Below are positions 1 through 5,517 of a stretch of 5,517 nt of DNA, one piece after another. The translations under genes were made by a program, and so were the position numbers. Numbering within the stretch: position 1 is the first letter of the stretch; the number at the start of each line of letters is the position of its first letter. The stretch is from Bacteroidota bacterium (GTDB lineage: Bacteria; Bacteroidota; Bacteroidia; NS11-12g; UBA955): assembly GCA_947460045.1 (NCBI GenBank), contig CANHGC010000129.1:1-5517 (forward strand). The letters run 5' to 3'. Under the pieces are notes generated by a model, which had not been told where the DNA came from, did no database searches, and was given only the letters and a program-made list of their open reading frames with translations.

Positions 1-300
1 GAGCCCGTGCAGCATGTGGGACATACCGCAGTGGAAATGACCAATTGGGTGAATCAGATTTCGGCACGATTGGGGCAGGCGGTGAATTGCAAGCGGGTGA
101 TAGTGTCTGGGGGGATTATGAATTTTTTGGATGGCTATTATCATTTGCAAAAATTGCAAGTGCCATCTTTATACGCACAGGCATCGCCCTTTTTGAAATA
201 CGCCTTGGAGGGTGAAACGGCTTTGCATCAGTTTGTGGAAGCCCAAGTGAAGGGTTTGGCGCTGGCGCACACATATTTAACATTGAAAGAGAACGCATGA
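1..300 (+). CDS. fni: Type 2 isopentenyl-diphosphate delta-isomerase, C-terminal part (5' truncated by window edge)
   Basis: The reading frame is open from base 1 (it begins Glu-Pro-Val-Gln-His) and ends in TGA at 298-300, so 99 codons of a longer gene are visible; the GTG at 7 is an internal Val, not a start. The family is an FMN- and Mg-dependent cytosolic TIM-barrel enzyme that interconverts IPP and DMAPP. The visible part fits its C-terminal end: a strand leading into VIVSGGI, which resembles the FMN-phosphate-binding 'SGGI' turn, then an LD-containing helix, a strand, an A-S-P-F-L segment where the family has 'ARPFL', then a long terminal helix. The catalytic Gln and N-terminal substrate-binding region lie outside the window. 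The adjacent mevalonate genes strongly support the call. It overlaps the next gene by 4 bases (ATGA). The main alternative is another FMN TIM-barrel oxidoreductase, which the context makes unlikely. The sequence is diverged from textbook IDI-2 around the SGGI turn. Confidence 0.75.
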   Translation, partial: EPVQHVGHTAVEMTNWVNQISARLGQAVNCKRVIVSGGIMNFLDGYYHLQKLQVPSLYAQASPFLKYALEGETALHQFVEAQVKGLALAHTYLTLKENA

Positions 301-1631
301 AACAACCGATAAAAGGTTTTAGTAAACTCACCAAACAGGCCAAGATTGAATGGTTGGTGAATCATTACGCGGGAGATCCTACTTCGTCTATGGAGATGTT
401 GTCTGGATACTGGCACAATCAACCCGAGGTTCAAAAACTCCATGATGAGTTTATAGAGAACACGATTAGCAATTATTATATGCCCTTTGGGGTGGCTCCT
501 AATTTTCTGATCAACGGGAAATTGTATGCCATTCCTTTGGCCATTGAAGAAAGTTCGGTGGTTGCTGCTGCTGCGAAGGCCGCCAATTTTTGGTTGGAAC
601 GGGGTGGATTTAGCGCCAAGGTGTTGAGCATGGTGAAGGTGGGGCATGTGCATTTCATTTGGGAAGGCAAAAACGTAGATGCATTGTATCGCATTTTTGC
701 CGAGAATCAACATCGGTTTTTTGAGAATACGGAATCGATCACGAAGAACATGCGTGCCCGTGGTGGTGGCGTGATGGGCTTGGATTTAAAGGATAAAACA
801 GACTTAGAAACCGGATATTTTCAGATTGAGGCGCGCTTTGAAACCTGCGATAGCATGGGTGCGAACTTCATCAACAGTTGTTTGGAATCGTTTGCCCAAA
901 CGCTGAAGGATTTGGTCGCTGAACATGCCAATGAATTGGGCGATGCCCCATTGCAGGTGGTTATGAGTATTCTGAGCAATTTTACGCCTGAGTGTTTGGT
1001 TCGGGCGGATGTTCGTTGCAAAATATCTGAAATAGAAGAGGGTAGTGGGATTGATAATCAAGAGTTTGCAGATAAGTTCTGCAGGGCGATTCGCATCGCA
1101 TCGGTTGAACCCTATCGCGCAGTGACGCACAACAAAGGCATCATGAACGGCATTGATTCTGTGATTATTGCCACGGGGAATGATTTTCGTGCCACCGAAG
1201 CTTGTGCGCATGCATTTGCTGCCAAAGACGGACGATATACGAGCTTGACCCATGCCGCCATTGAAGGCGATGAGTTTCATTTTTGGATTGAATTGCCATT
1301 GAGCTTGGGGACAGTGGGTGGTATTACAAACTTGCACCCCATGGTGAGATTCGCTCACGAGCTTTTGGGTTATCCTTCGGCCGGTGAGTTGATGGAAATT
1401 ACAGCGGTGGCCGGTTTGGCTCAGAATTTCAGTGCGGTGAGGTCTCTGATTACTTCGGGTATTCAGAAAGGCCACATGAAAATGCATTTACTTAATATAT
1501 TGAATCAGTTGGAAGCCACCGATCAAGAAAAAGAACTAGTGGTTGCTCATTTTAAAGATAAAGTAGTGAGTCATTCTGCTGCCGTTGAGGCGTTTTTGCG
1601 GGTGAGGGGAACTGGTGCTGTAGGGAACTAA
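297..1631 (+). CDS. mvaA: Class II hydroxymethylglutaryl-CoA reductase
   Basis: A 444-residue soluble enzyme with no membrane anchor, close to the usual 425-430 of class II HMG-CoA reductases. It interconverts HMG-CoA and mevalonate with NAD(P)H; here it would act in the biosynthetic direction, whatever 'degradative' label annotation tools give class II proteins. Motifs in order: ENTIS (54-58) before the conserved P-F-G-V-A-P-N-F region, EESSVVAAAA (84-93, catalytic Glu85), RGGG (155-158), DSMGAN (185-190), THNKGIMNGID (277-287, catalytic Lys280), ATGNDFRA (292-299, catalytic Asp296), GLAQN (373-377) and GIQKGHM (388-394, catalytic His393). The Lys-Asp spacing of 16 matches the Pseudomonas mevalonii enzyme (Lys267/Asp283) and the Asp-His spacing is 97 versus 98; the Glu-Lys spacing is about 11 residues longer. 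The start is the ATG overlapping the upstream stop (ATGA), implying translational coupling. The following gene starts 5 bases after its stop. All catalytic residues are intact. Confidence 0.97.
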   Translation: MKQPIKGFSKLTKQAKIEWLVNHYAGDPTSSMEMLSGYWHNQPEVQKLHDEFIENTISNYYMPFGVAPNFLINGKLYAIPLAIEESSVVAAAAKAANFWLERGGFSAKVLSMVKVGHVHFIWEGKNVDALYRIFAENQHRFFENTESITKNMRARGGGVMGLDLKDKTDLETGYFQIEARFETCDSMGANFINSCLESFAQTLKDLVAEHANELGDAPLQVVMSILSNFTPECLVRADVRCKISEIEEGSGIDNQEFADKFCRAIRIASVEPYRAVTHNKGIMNGIDSVIIATGNDFRATEACAHAFAAKDGRYTSLTHAAIEGDEFHFWIELPLSLGTVGGITNLHPMVRFAHELLGYPSAGELMEITAVAGLAQNFSAVRSLITSGIQKGHMKMHLLNILNQLEATDQEKELVVAHFKDKVVSHSAAVEAFLRVRGTGAVGN

Positions 1632-1636
1632 TCGCT

Positions 1637-2587
1637 ATGAGGTCGTATTTTTCTCCGGGTAAAATCATGCTGTGCGGCGAATACGCTGTAACCATCGGCG
1701 TGGAAGCTTTGGCGGTTCCCAGTGTTTTGGGTCAGTGGATGTACGTGTGGGAGTTCGATTCGCCCGCGGGAGGGGATCGGTTGATTTGGGAAGCAAAAGA
1801 AAAGGATGGCAGTACTTGGTTGAACGATAGTTTTGCTTTGCCTTTGGAGATGGATCAAGATCAGTCTGGGGTGAGGGAAGAGCGGAAGTTGTTGTTAAAT
1901 TTATTGTCGATGGCCGATGCCACTATATGGAAGTCAGGGAAATCGTATCGCATAGAAACACAATTGGAGTTTGACAGGAGCAGTGGTTTGGGCAGTTCTA
2001 GTACGCTGATATCGAACTTTTCGCGATTTGCTGGATTGGATTCACAGAAGGTGCAACAAGCCCTATTGGGTGGAAGCGGGTATGATGTGGCGGTGGCAGA
2101 TTTGGGAAAGGGTTTGGTGTTTTGGAAGTCTCAAGACATGGCTCATTGGGGTCCTTGGGAATTGTCGGCGTTGCTCACACAAAACTGGAAGGTGGTTTTC
2201 TTGGGTGAAAAGCAAAATAGCAGGGATGCCCTGAATAACGTGAAATTGCGGTTGCAAGAAGTGCAACAAGATGATTTTTTGTTTCACCAATTGCAACAAG
2301 TTTGTGCAGCGGTGAAAATGGCCAACCAAGTTCCTATGTTGGAGGCGGGTTTGGAAATGTGGCAAGCCATACTCTCGATGAGTTTGGGTTTGAAAACGCC
2401 TTATCAGCATTTTGGATTTCAACCGGTGAAGGGTGGATTGTGCAAATGGTTGGGCGCTTGGGGTGGCGATATGTTGTTGGTGAATGGGGTGTTTGAAGAA
2501 GCGCATCGCCCGGCATTGGAAAAATATAAAATGGTGGAATGGAATCAAATCGTGGCCACATCAAAAGGTAAAAATGGATCATATTAA
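1637..2587 (+). CDS. GYDIA-family GHMP kinase, candidate phosphomevalonate kinase
   Basis: A 316-residue GHMP-superfamily kinase. Visible motifs: N-terminal FSPGKIMLCGEYAV (5-18, with Lys9 and Glu15, the usual GHMP motif 1), an ATP-binding loop SSGLGSSSTLISN (115-127), the family signature GGSGYDVAVAD (145-155, GYDVA in place of GYDIA, Asp150 being the likely catalytic base), and a C-terminal GAWGGDMLLV (273-282) standing where motif 3 normally carries a Gly-rich loop. The biochemical role of this family is, as far as I know, not firmly established. A mevalonate pathway of the classical type needs mevalonate kinase, phosphomevalonate kinase and diphosphomevalonate decarboxylase. The other two are encoded directly downstream, so this protein is the natural candidate for phosphomevalonate kinase; that is inference from context. 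The start ATG lies 5 bases after the upstream stop, with AGGGAA at 1622-1627 as a possible weak ribosome-binding site. The 3' end overlaps the decarboxylase by 14 bases. Confidence 0.88.
   Translation: MRSYFSPGKIMLCGEYAVTIGVEALAVPSVLGQWMYVWEFDSPAGGDRLIWEAKEKDGSTWLNDSFALPLEMDQDQSGVREERKLLLNLLSMADATIWKSGKSYRIETQLEFDRSSGLGSSSTLISNFSRFAGLDSQKVQQALLGGSGYDVAVADLGKGLVFWKSQDMAHWGPWELSALLTQNWKVVFLGEKQNSRDALNNVKLRLQEVQQDDFLFHQLQQVCAAVKMANQVPMLEAGLEMWQAILSMSLGLKTPYQHFGFQPVKGGLCKWLGAWGGDMLLVNGVFEEAHRPALEKYKMVEWNQIVATSKGKNGSY
2563..2568 (+). promoter_or_regulatory. Possible ribosome-binding site favouring the start at 2574
   Basis: AAAAGG lies 5 bases before the ATG at 2574, inside the 3' end of the GYDIA kinase gene. 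The alternative in-frame ATG at 2595 has no purine-rich SD-like stretch in front of it, and the ATG at 2484 would give a 30-residue extension read in the alternate frame of the kinase gene. The element is weak, and Bacteroidota often initiate without a Shine-Dalgarno sequence, so it supports the 2574 start without proving it. Confidence 0.35.
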
Positions 2588-3647
2588 ACAGCAAATGGAA
2601 ATTCTGGAGGTTGGGTATCGCTGCCCGTCGAACATCGCCTTGGTGAAATATTGGGGCAAAAAGTCAACCAGCGTGCAATTGCCAGCGAATCCGAGTATCA
2701 GTTTGAGTTTGGGTGATTTGTACGCGTCAACCACGGTGAAGGCATCGCCCAGAACGGATGTGGCGTTTGTGTTTACTTTGGCAGGGGCCTCGAAGCCGTC
2801 GTTTGAGCCCAAGATTGCGGCATTTTTGAATAAAATTGCGGTGGATTGTGCGTGGTTGAGCGATTATACGTTGCACATTGACTCGGTGAACAATTTCCCT
2901 CACGGTACGGGCATTGCGAGTTCGGCGGCGGGATTTGGTGCGCTGAGTTTGTGCGTGGCTCACATCGAACAGTTGTTGTTGGGGCATGAGGCGTTGGACG
3001 GACAGGTGCACGGCATGGATTTCTGGCAGCGCAGCAGTTACCTTTCGAGAATTGGCTCGGGCAGTGCTTGTAGGTCGATGTATTCGCAGCCCGCAGTTTG
3101 GGGTGAAAGCGATGCGGTGGCCGGAAGCAGTGACTTATATGCGGTGGAAATGGGTGTTGAAGTACACGCGAATCTATCGGGATGGAAAGATGTGGTTTTG
3201 ATAGTAGACGATGGGGAGAAATCGGTGAGTAGTACGGCGGGACATGCCCTGTTGGAGAATCATCCGTATGCGTTGGCTAGATTTGGGAAGGCCCAAGAAA
3301 ATTTGGCTTCGATCGTTGGAGCAATGCGCGATGGTAATGTGCCGCAATTTATCGCTATCGTAGAATCAGAGGCTTTGCAATTGCATGCGATGATGATGAC
3401 TTCGTTGCCTTATTACGTGTTGATGCGTCCCAATACCTTGGCGATCATCGAGAAAATATGGCAGTTCCGCGAAGAAACCGGATTGCCCATGTGTTTTACT
3501 TTGGATGCTGGGGCCAACGTGCATTTGCTGTACGATGGCGAAAAAGATGAGACGGTGATGAACTTTGTGCACAACGAGTTGTTATCATATTGCAAAAATC
3601 GGCAGTATCTTTGCAGTGAAACGGGAAAACGTCCGGTTTTGATATAA
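2574..3647 (+). CDS. mvaD: Diphosphomevalonate decarboxylase
   Basis: A cytosolic GHMP-fold enzyme that phosphorylates and decarboxylates mevalonate 5-diphosphate to isopentenyl diphosphate using ATP. The chosen start gives 357 residues. Motifs: PSNIALVKYWGK (18-29, Lys25 matching yeast Lys18), PANPSISLSL (37-46), the ATP loop GTGIASSAAGFGAL (111-124), IGSGSACRS (160-168, with Ser162, Ser164 and Arg167 matching yeast Ser153, Ser155 and Arg158), and FTLDAGANVHLLY (308-320, catalytic Asp311). The Arg-to-Asp spacing of 144 equals that of the yeast enzyme (158 to 302), so the active site is complete. The DAGANVH form replaces the DAGPN seen in many eukaryotic enzymes; I believe this is normal for Bacteroidota. 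An open frame extends upstream to an ATG at 2484, but that extension lies in the alternate frame of the kinase gene and looks unlike the family; the ATG at 2595 is also possible. The gene overlaps its upstream neighbour by 14 bases and ends 4 bases before the mevalonate kinase gene. Confidence 0.96.
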   Translation: MDHIKQQMEILEVGYRCPSNIALVKYWGKKSTSVQLPANPSISLSLGDLYASTTVKASPRTDVAFVFTLAGASKPSFEPKIAAFLNKIAVDCAWLSDYTLHIDSVNNFPHGTGIASSAAGFGALSLCVAHIEQLLLGHEALDGQVHGMDFWQRSSYLSRIGSGSACRSMYSQPAVWGESDAVAGSSDLYAVEMGVEVHANLSGWKDVVLIVDDGEKSVSSTAGHALLENHPYALARFGKAQENLASIVGAMRDGNVPQFIAIVESEALQLHAMMMTSLPYYVLMRPNTLAIIEKIWQFREETGLPMCFTLDAGANVHLLYDGEKDETVMNFVHNELLSYCKNRQYLCSETGKRPVLI

Positions 3648-3651
3648 AAAT

Positions 3652-4602
3652 ATGGGAGAAATGATCAAGGATTCGCTTTACTACGCCAAAATTTTGTTGT
3701 TTGGTGAGTATGGTATCATTGAAGATTCAATGGGCTTGAGCATCCCGTATCATTTTTTCAAAGGAAATTTTGATTTTGCTAGCGAGCCCACAGCGGTTCA
3801 AAAAGCGTCTAACCAGAGCATTCGCGAGTATGTATCTCATTTGGAGATGCTGAATGCGTCCAAAGAATTGCCTTGCGCTATGGATTTTGGTCGATTGCGT
3901 GGTGATTTGGATGCGGGTTTGTTTTTTGATAGCAGCATTCCACAAGGTTTTGGTGTGGGGAGTTCTGGTGCATTGGTGGCGGCGATTTACAATCAATATG
4001 CTTTTGCCCCCATCGCCCAGGCAGATATCATGCAGGGAGATCGGTTGAGTGAGTTGAAAGTCACTTTGGCGAAGTTGGAATCGTTTTTTCATGGTAAAAG
4101 CTCTGGCTTGGATCCATTGATTTGCTACTTGAATTTGCCCATTTTGATCAAAGGTCAGGGCGATTTGGGTACGGTGGGTATTCCTACGGAGAACGCTGAA
4201 GGCAAAGGAGCCATCTTTTTGATGAACTCTGGTTCGCCAGGAAAAACACAAAATATGGTGTCGATTTTCTTGAACCGTTTGAAAGACGATGGTTTTAGGA
4301 ATATGGTGAAAACGCAGTTGAAGAAACAGAACGACGATTGTGTGAAGTCTTTCTTAAAGGGCGATGTAACGCAGTTGTTTGGGCATTTGAAAGGGTTGTC
4401 GCAGTTGTTGTTAGACAATTTCAGGCCCATGATTCCAGATCATTTTGAGCAGGTTTGGCGCCAGGGTATTGATAGTGGTGCCTACTATTTGAAACTGTGT
4501 GGCAGTGGTGGCGGTGGATTTATTTTGGGCTTTACCCAAGATTTCGAAAAAGCAGAATCTTTGTTGAAAGAACATAAATTGCAGGTGATTTACAAAATGT
4601 AA
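3652..4602 (+). CDS. mvk: Mevalonate kinase (GHMP kinase family)
   Basis: A 316-residue soluble kinase for the ATP-dependent conversion of mevalonate to mevalonate 5-phosphate. GHMP motifs in order: YAKILLFGEYGII (11-23, Lys13 and Glu19), the ATP-binding loop PQGFGVGSSGALVAA (97-111), LESFFHGKSSGLDP (142-155, with Glu143 and probable catalytic base Asp154), and C-terminal motif 3 KLCGSGGGGFILGF (281-294). The motif order and the HGKSSGLDP segment fit mevalonate kinase better than a galactokinase or homoserine kinase, and the operon gives the same answer. It differs clearly from the GYDIA kinase two genes upstream, so the two are not recent duplicates. The start is uncertain: ATG 3652 and ATG 3661 are three codons apart, and the shorter form, starting MIKDSLYYAKILL, resembles the N-terminus I expect for Bacteroidota homologues. 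Neither has a convincing ribosome-binding site. The gap to the decarboxylase is 4 bases and to the prenyltransferase 8 bases. Confidence 0.92.
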   Translation: MGEMIKDSLYYAKILLFGEYGIIEDSMGLSIPYHFFKGNFDFASEPTAVQKASNQSIREYVSHLEMLNASKELPCAMDFGRLRGDLDAGLFFDSSIPQGFGVGSSGALVAAIYNQYAFAPIAQADIMQGDRLSELKVTLAKLESFFHGKSSGLDPLICYLNLPILIKGQGDLGTVGIPTENAEGKGAIFLMNSGSPGKTQNMVSIFLNRLKDDGFRNMVKTQLKKQNDDCVKSFLKGDVTQLFGHLKGLSQLLLDNFRPMIPDHFEQVWRQGIDSGAYYLKLCGSGGGGFILGFTQDFEKAESLLKEHKLQVIYKM

Positions 4603-4610
4603 TCGCGCTG

Positions 4611-5507
4611 ATGTTTGGGGTTCGCAAAAAACACATTACAGGATTTTTATTGTTGTTGGGGGTTGTGCGTTGGTACAATTTGGCGTTGATAGCGGCGTCG
4701 CAATATTTGTTGTTCTGGTTGGCGTTTTCTAACCATGAATTTTCCCGGGTGTTGTATGATTTTAAGTTGCATTGCATTGTGGCGGCCAGTGTGTTTTCTG
4801 TGGCGGCGGCATTTATCATCAATGCGTTTTACGATGTAGACAAGGATTTGGTGAATCGCCCCAAGCAGGTGGTGATGGGCAAGTTGTTGAGGGAGGGGGC
4901 ATTGTTGAATTTGTACGTGGTGTTGAATTTTTTGGCGGTGGCCTTTGCGATGATGGCGTCTATTCGGGTGATGGTATTTTTTGTGTGTTACACCGTGTTT
5001 TGTTGGTTTCACAGCCATAAGTTGCAGAAGATGCCTGTGGTAAGGGAGATTTCGGCCAGTTTGTTGACAATGATTCCCTTGATAGCGATTTGGTTTCATT
5101 TTGGACATTGGCATTGGGGGATGTTTTATTACATCGGCAGTTTGGCGATTTTGTTATTTACCCGCGAGGTGGTGAAGGACATGGCTGGGCACAAGGGCAA
5201 TTTGATTTTTGGATACAAAACGGTGGTGGTGGTGGCCGGCGTGAAAACGGCTCGATGGGGATTGGTGGCGATGAATACCGGCTTTTTTGTGATGTATTGG
5301 GCGTTGAATTGGATTCAGATGGTAGATCCGGTATTGCCCAATTGGCATCCGGATTACTATTTGATTATCTCTGGGGTATCATTGTTTACGGCGTTTTGGG
5401 TTTCATGGGGTATTTTTTTCAATCGCGATCCCCGCAAAATTGATGTATTGGATTCTTTTTTGAAATTGGGGGTGGTGATTCATTTGTTGAGCATCGTGCT
5501 GCAATAG
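4611..5507 (+). CDS. UbiA-superfamily membrane prenyltransferase (geranylgeranylglycerol-phosphate geranylgeranyltransferase-like)
   Basis: A 298-residue polytopic membrane protein with about eight or nine hydrophobic segments (roughly 12-38, 55-74, 98-117, 118-134, 148-163, 171-187, 204-231, 249-270, 284-297). UbiA-family enzymes transfer a polyprenyl chain from its diphosphate to an acceptor using two Mg-binding Asp-rich motifs on the cytosolic side. The first is clear: NAFYDVDKD (71-79, with Asn71, Asp75 and Asp79), followed by NRP (82-84). The second is recognisable only by position: REVVKDMAGHKGN (185-197) followed by GYKT (201-204). Here Asp190 remains, but the later acidic positions of the usual KDxEDxxGD form are Ala192, Gly193 and Asn197. 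The place at the end of a mevalonate operon agrees with the geranylgeranylglycerol-phosphate geranylgeranyltransferase annotation commonly given to such Bacteroidota proteins, but the acceptor (glycerol ether, quinone ring or other) cannot be read from sequence. It follows the kinase stop by 8 bases. Family membership is secure; substrate is not. Confidence 0.9.
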   Translation: MFGVRKKHITGFLLLLGVVRWYNLALIAASQYLLFWLAFSNHEFSRVLYDFKLHCIVAASVFSVAAAFIINAFYDVDKDLVNRPKQVVMGKLLREGALLNLYVVLNFLAVAFAMMASIRVMVFFVCYTVFCWFHSHKLQKMPVVREISASLLTMIPLIAIWFHFGHWHWGMFYYIGSLAILLFTREVVKDMAGHKGNLIFGYKTVVVVAGVKTARWGLVAMNTGFFVMYWALNWIQMVDPVLPNWHPDYYLIISGVSLFTAFWVSWGIFFNRDPRKIDVLDSFLKLGVVIHLLSIVLQ

Positions 5508-5517
5508 AAATTGGGAC

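Noticed and set aside
228..713. Antisense open frame of 161 codons across the isomerase-reductase junction
   Set aside because: Opposite two real genes joined by an ATGA overlap; no recognisable domain in the product.
804..1487. Antisense open frame of 227 codons opposite HMG-CoA reductase
   Set aside because: It lies wholly inside a gene with intact catalytic motifs, its product has no recognisable domain, and such frames are expected from the biased codon use of the + strand.
3727..4251. Antisense open frame of 174 codons opposite mevalonate kinase
   Set aside because: Complete overlap with a well-supported kinase gene; the predicted product is Gln/Arg/His-rich with no family features.
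4647..5114. Antisense open frame of 155 codons opposite the prenyltransferase
   Set aside because: Extremely rich in His, Gln and Arg, as expected from the reverse complement of TTG/GTG-rich membrane-protein codons; no independent support.
5220..5240. Short GGT-repeat-like run
   Set aside because: It encodes consecutive Val residues (GTGGTGGTGGTG) in a membrane segment; it is codon-driven, not a tandem repeat element.
5090..5443. Plus-strand open frame of 117 codons in an alternate frame inside the prenyltransferase gene
   Set aside because: Gly-rich composition arises from GGT/GTG-rich codons read out of frame; the main frame encodes clear membrane helices and UbiA motifs through this stretch.
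5508..5517. Possible start of another gene after the prenyltransferase
   Set aside because: Only 10 bases remain, with no ATG; nothing can be supported.

Overview
The window is a dense run of six co-directional genes on the + strand. It covers most of a mevalonate-type isoprenoid pathway and ends in a membrane prenyltransferase. Mevalonate-pathway genes in this arrangement (type 2 IDI, class II HMG-CoA reductase, a 'GYDIA'-type GHMP kinase, diphosphomevalonate decarboxylase, mevalonate kinase, UbiA-family prenyltransferase) are, from general knowledge, characteristic of Bacteroidota, especially Flavobacteriia-like lineages. The weak or absent Shine-Dalgarno sequences also fit that phylum. No rRNA or other phylogenetic marker is present, so this placement is inference; species and genus cannot be given.

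Layout: 1-300 is the 3' end of a probable type 2 isopentenyl-diphosphate isomerase, cut by the window edge. 297-1631 is class II HMG-CoA reductase, overlapping the first gene in an ATGA junction. 1637-2587 is a GYDIA-family GHMP kinase. 2574-3647 is diphosphomevalonate decarboxylase, overlapping the kinase by 14 bases. 3652-4602 is a mevalonate kinase. 4611-5507 is an integral-membrane UbiA-superfamily prenyltransferase. The last 10 bases hold nothing that can be called. No intergenic gap exceeds 8 bases, and I see no internal promoter, terminator, RNA gene, insertion sequence or CRISPR array, so the block reads as one operon whose promoter lies upstream and whose end lies downstream.

How the genes work together: the reductase makes mevalonate. 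The mevalonate kinase phosphorylates it, and the GYDIA kinase is the best local candidate for the second phosphorylation. The decarboxylase yields isopentenyl diphosphate and the isomerase interconverts it with dimethylallyl diphosphate. After chain elongation by a polyprenyl synthase not present here, the UbiA-type enzyme would attach a prenyl chain to an acceptor. HMG-CoA synthase and acetoacetyl-CoA thiolase are not in the window.

The block is largely a recognisable biosynthetic operon rather than a new system. The points worth a second look are the unproven role of the GYDIA kinase, the UbiA-type enzyme that has lost most acidic residues of its second Asp-rich motif, and a strong G+T/TTG-leucine bias of the coding strand.
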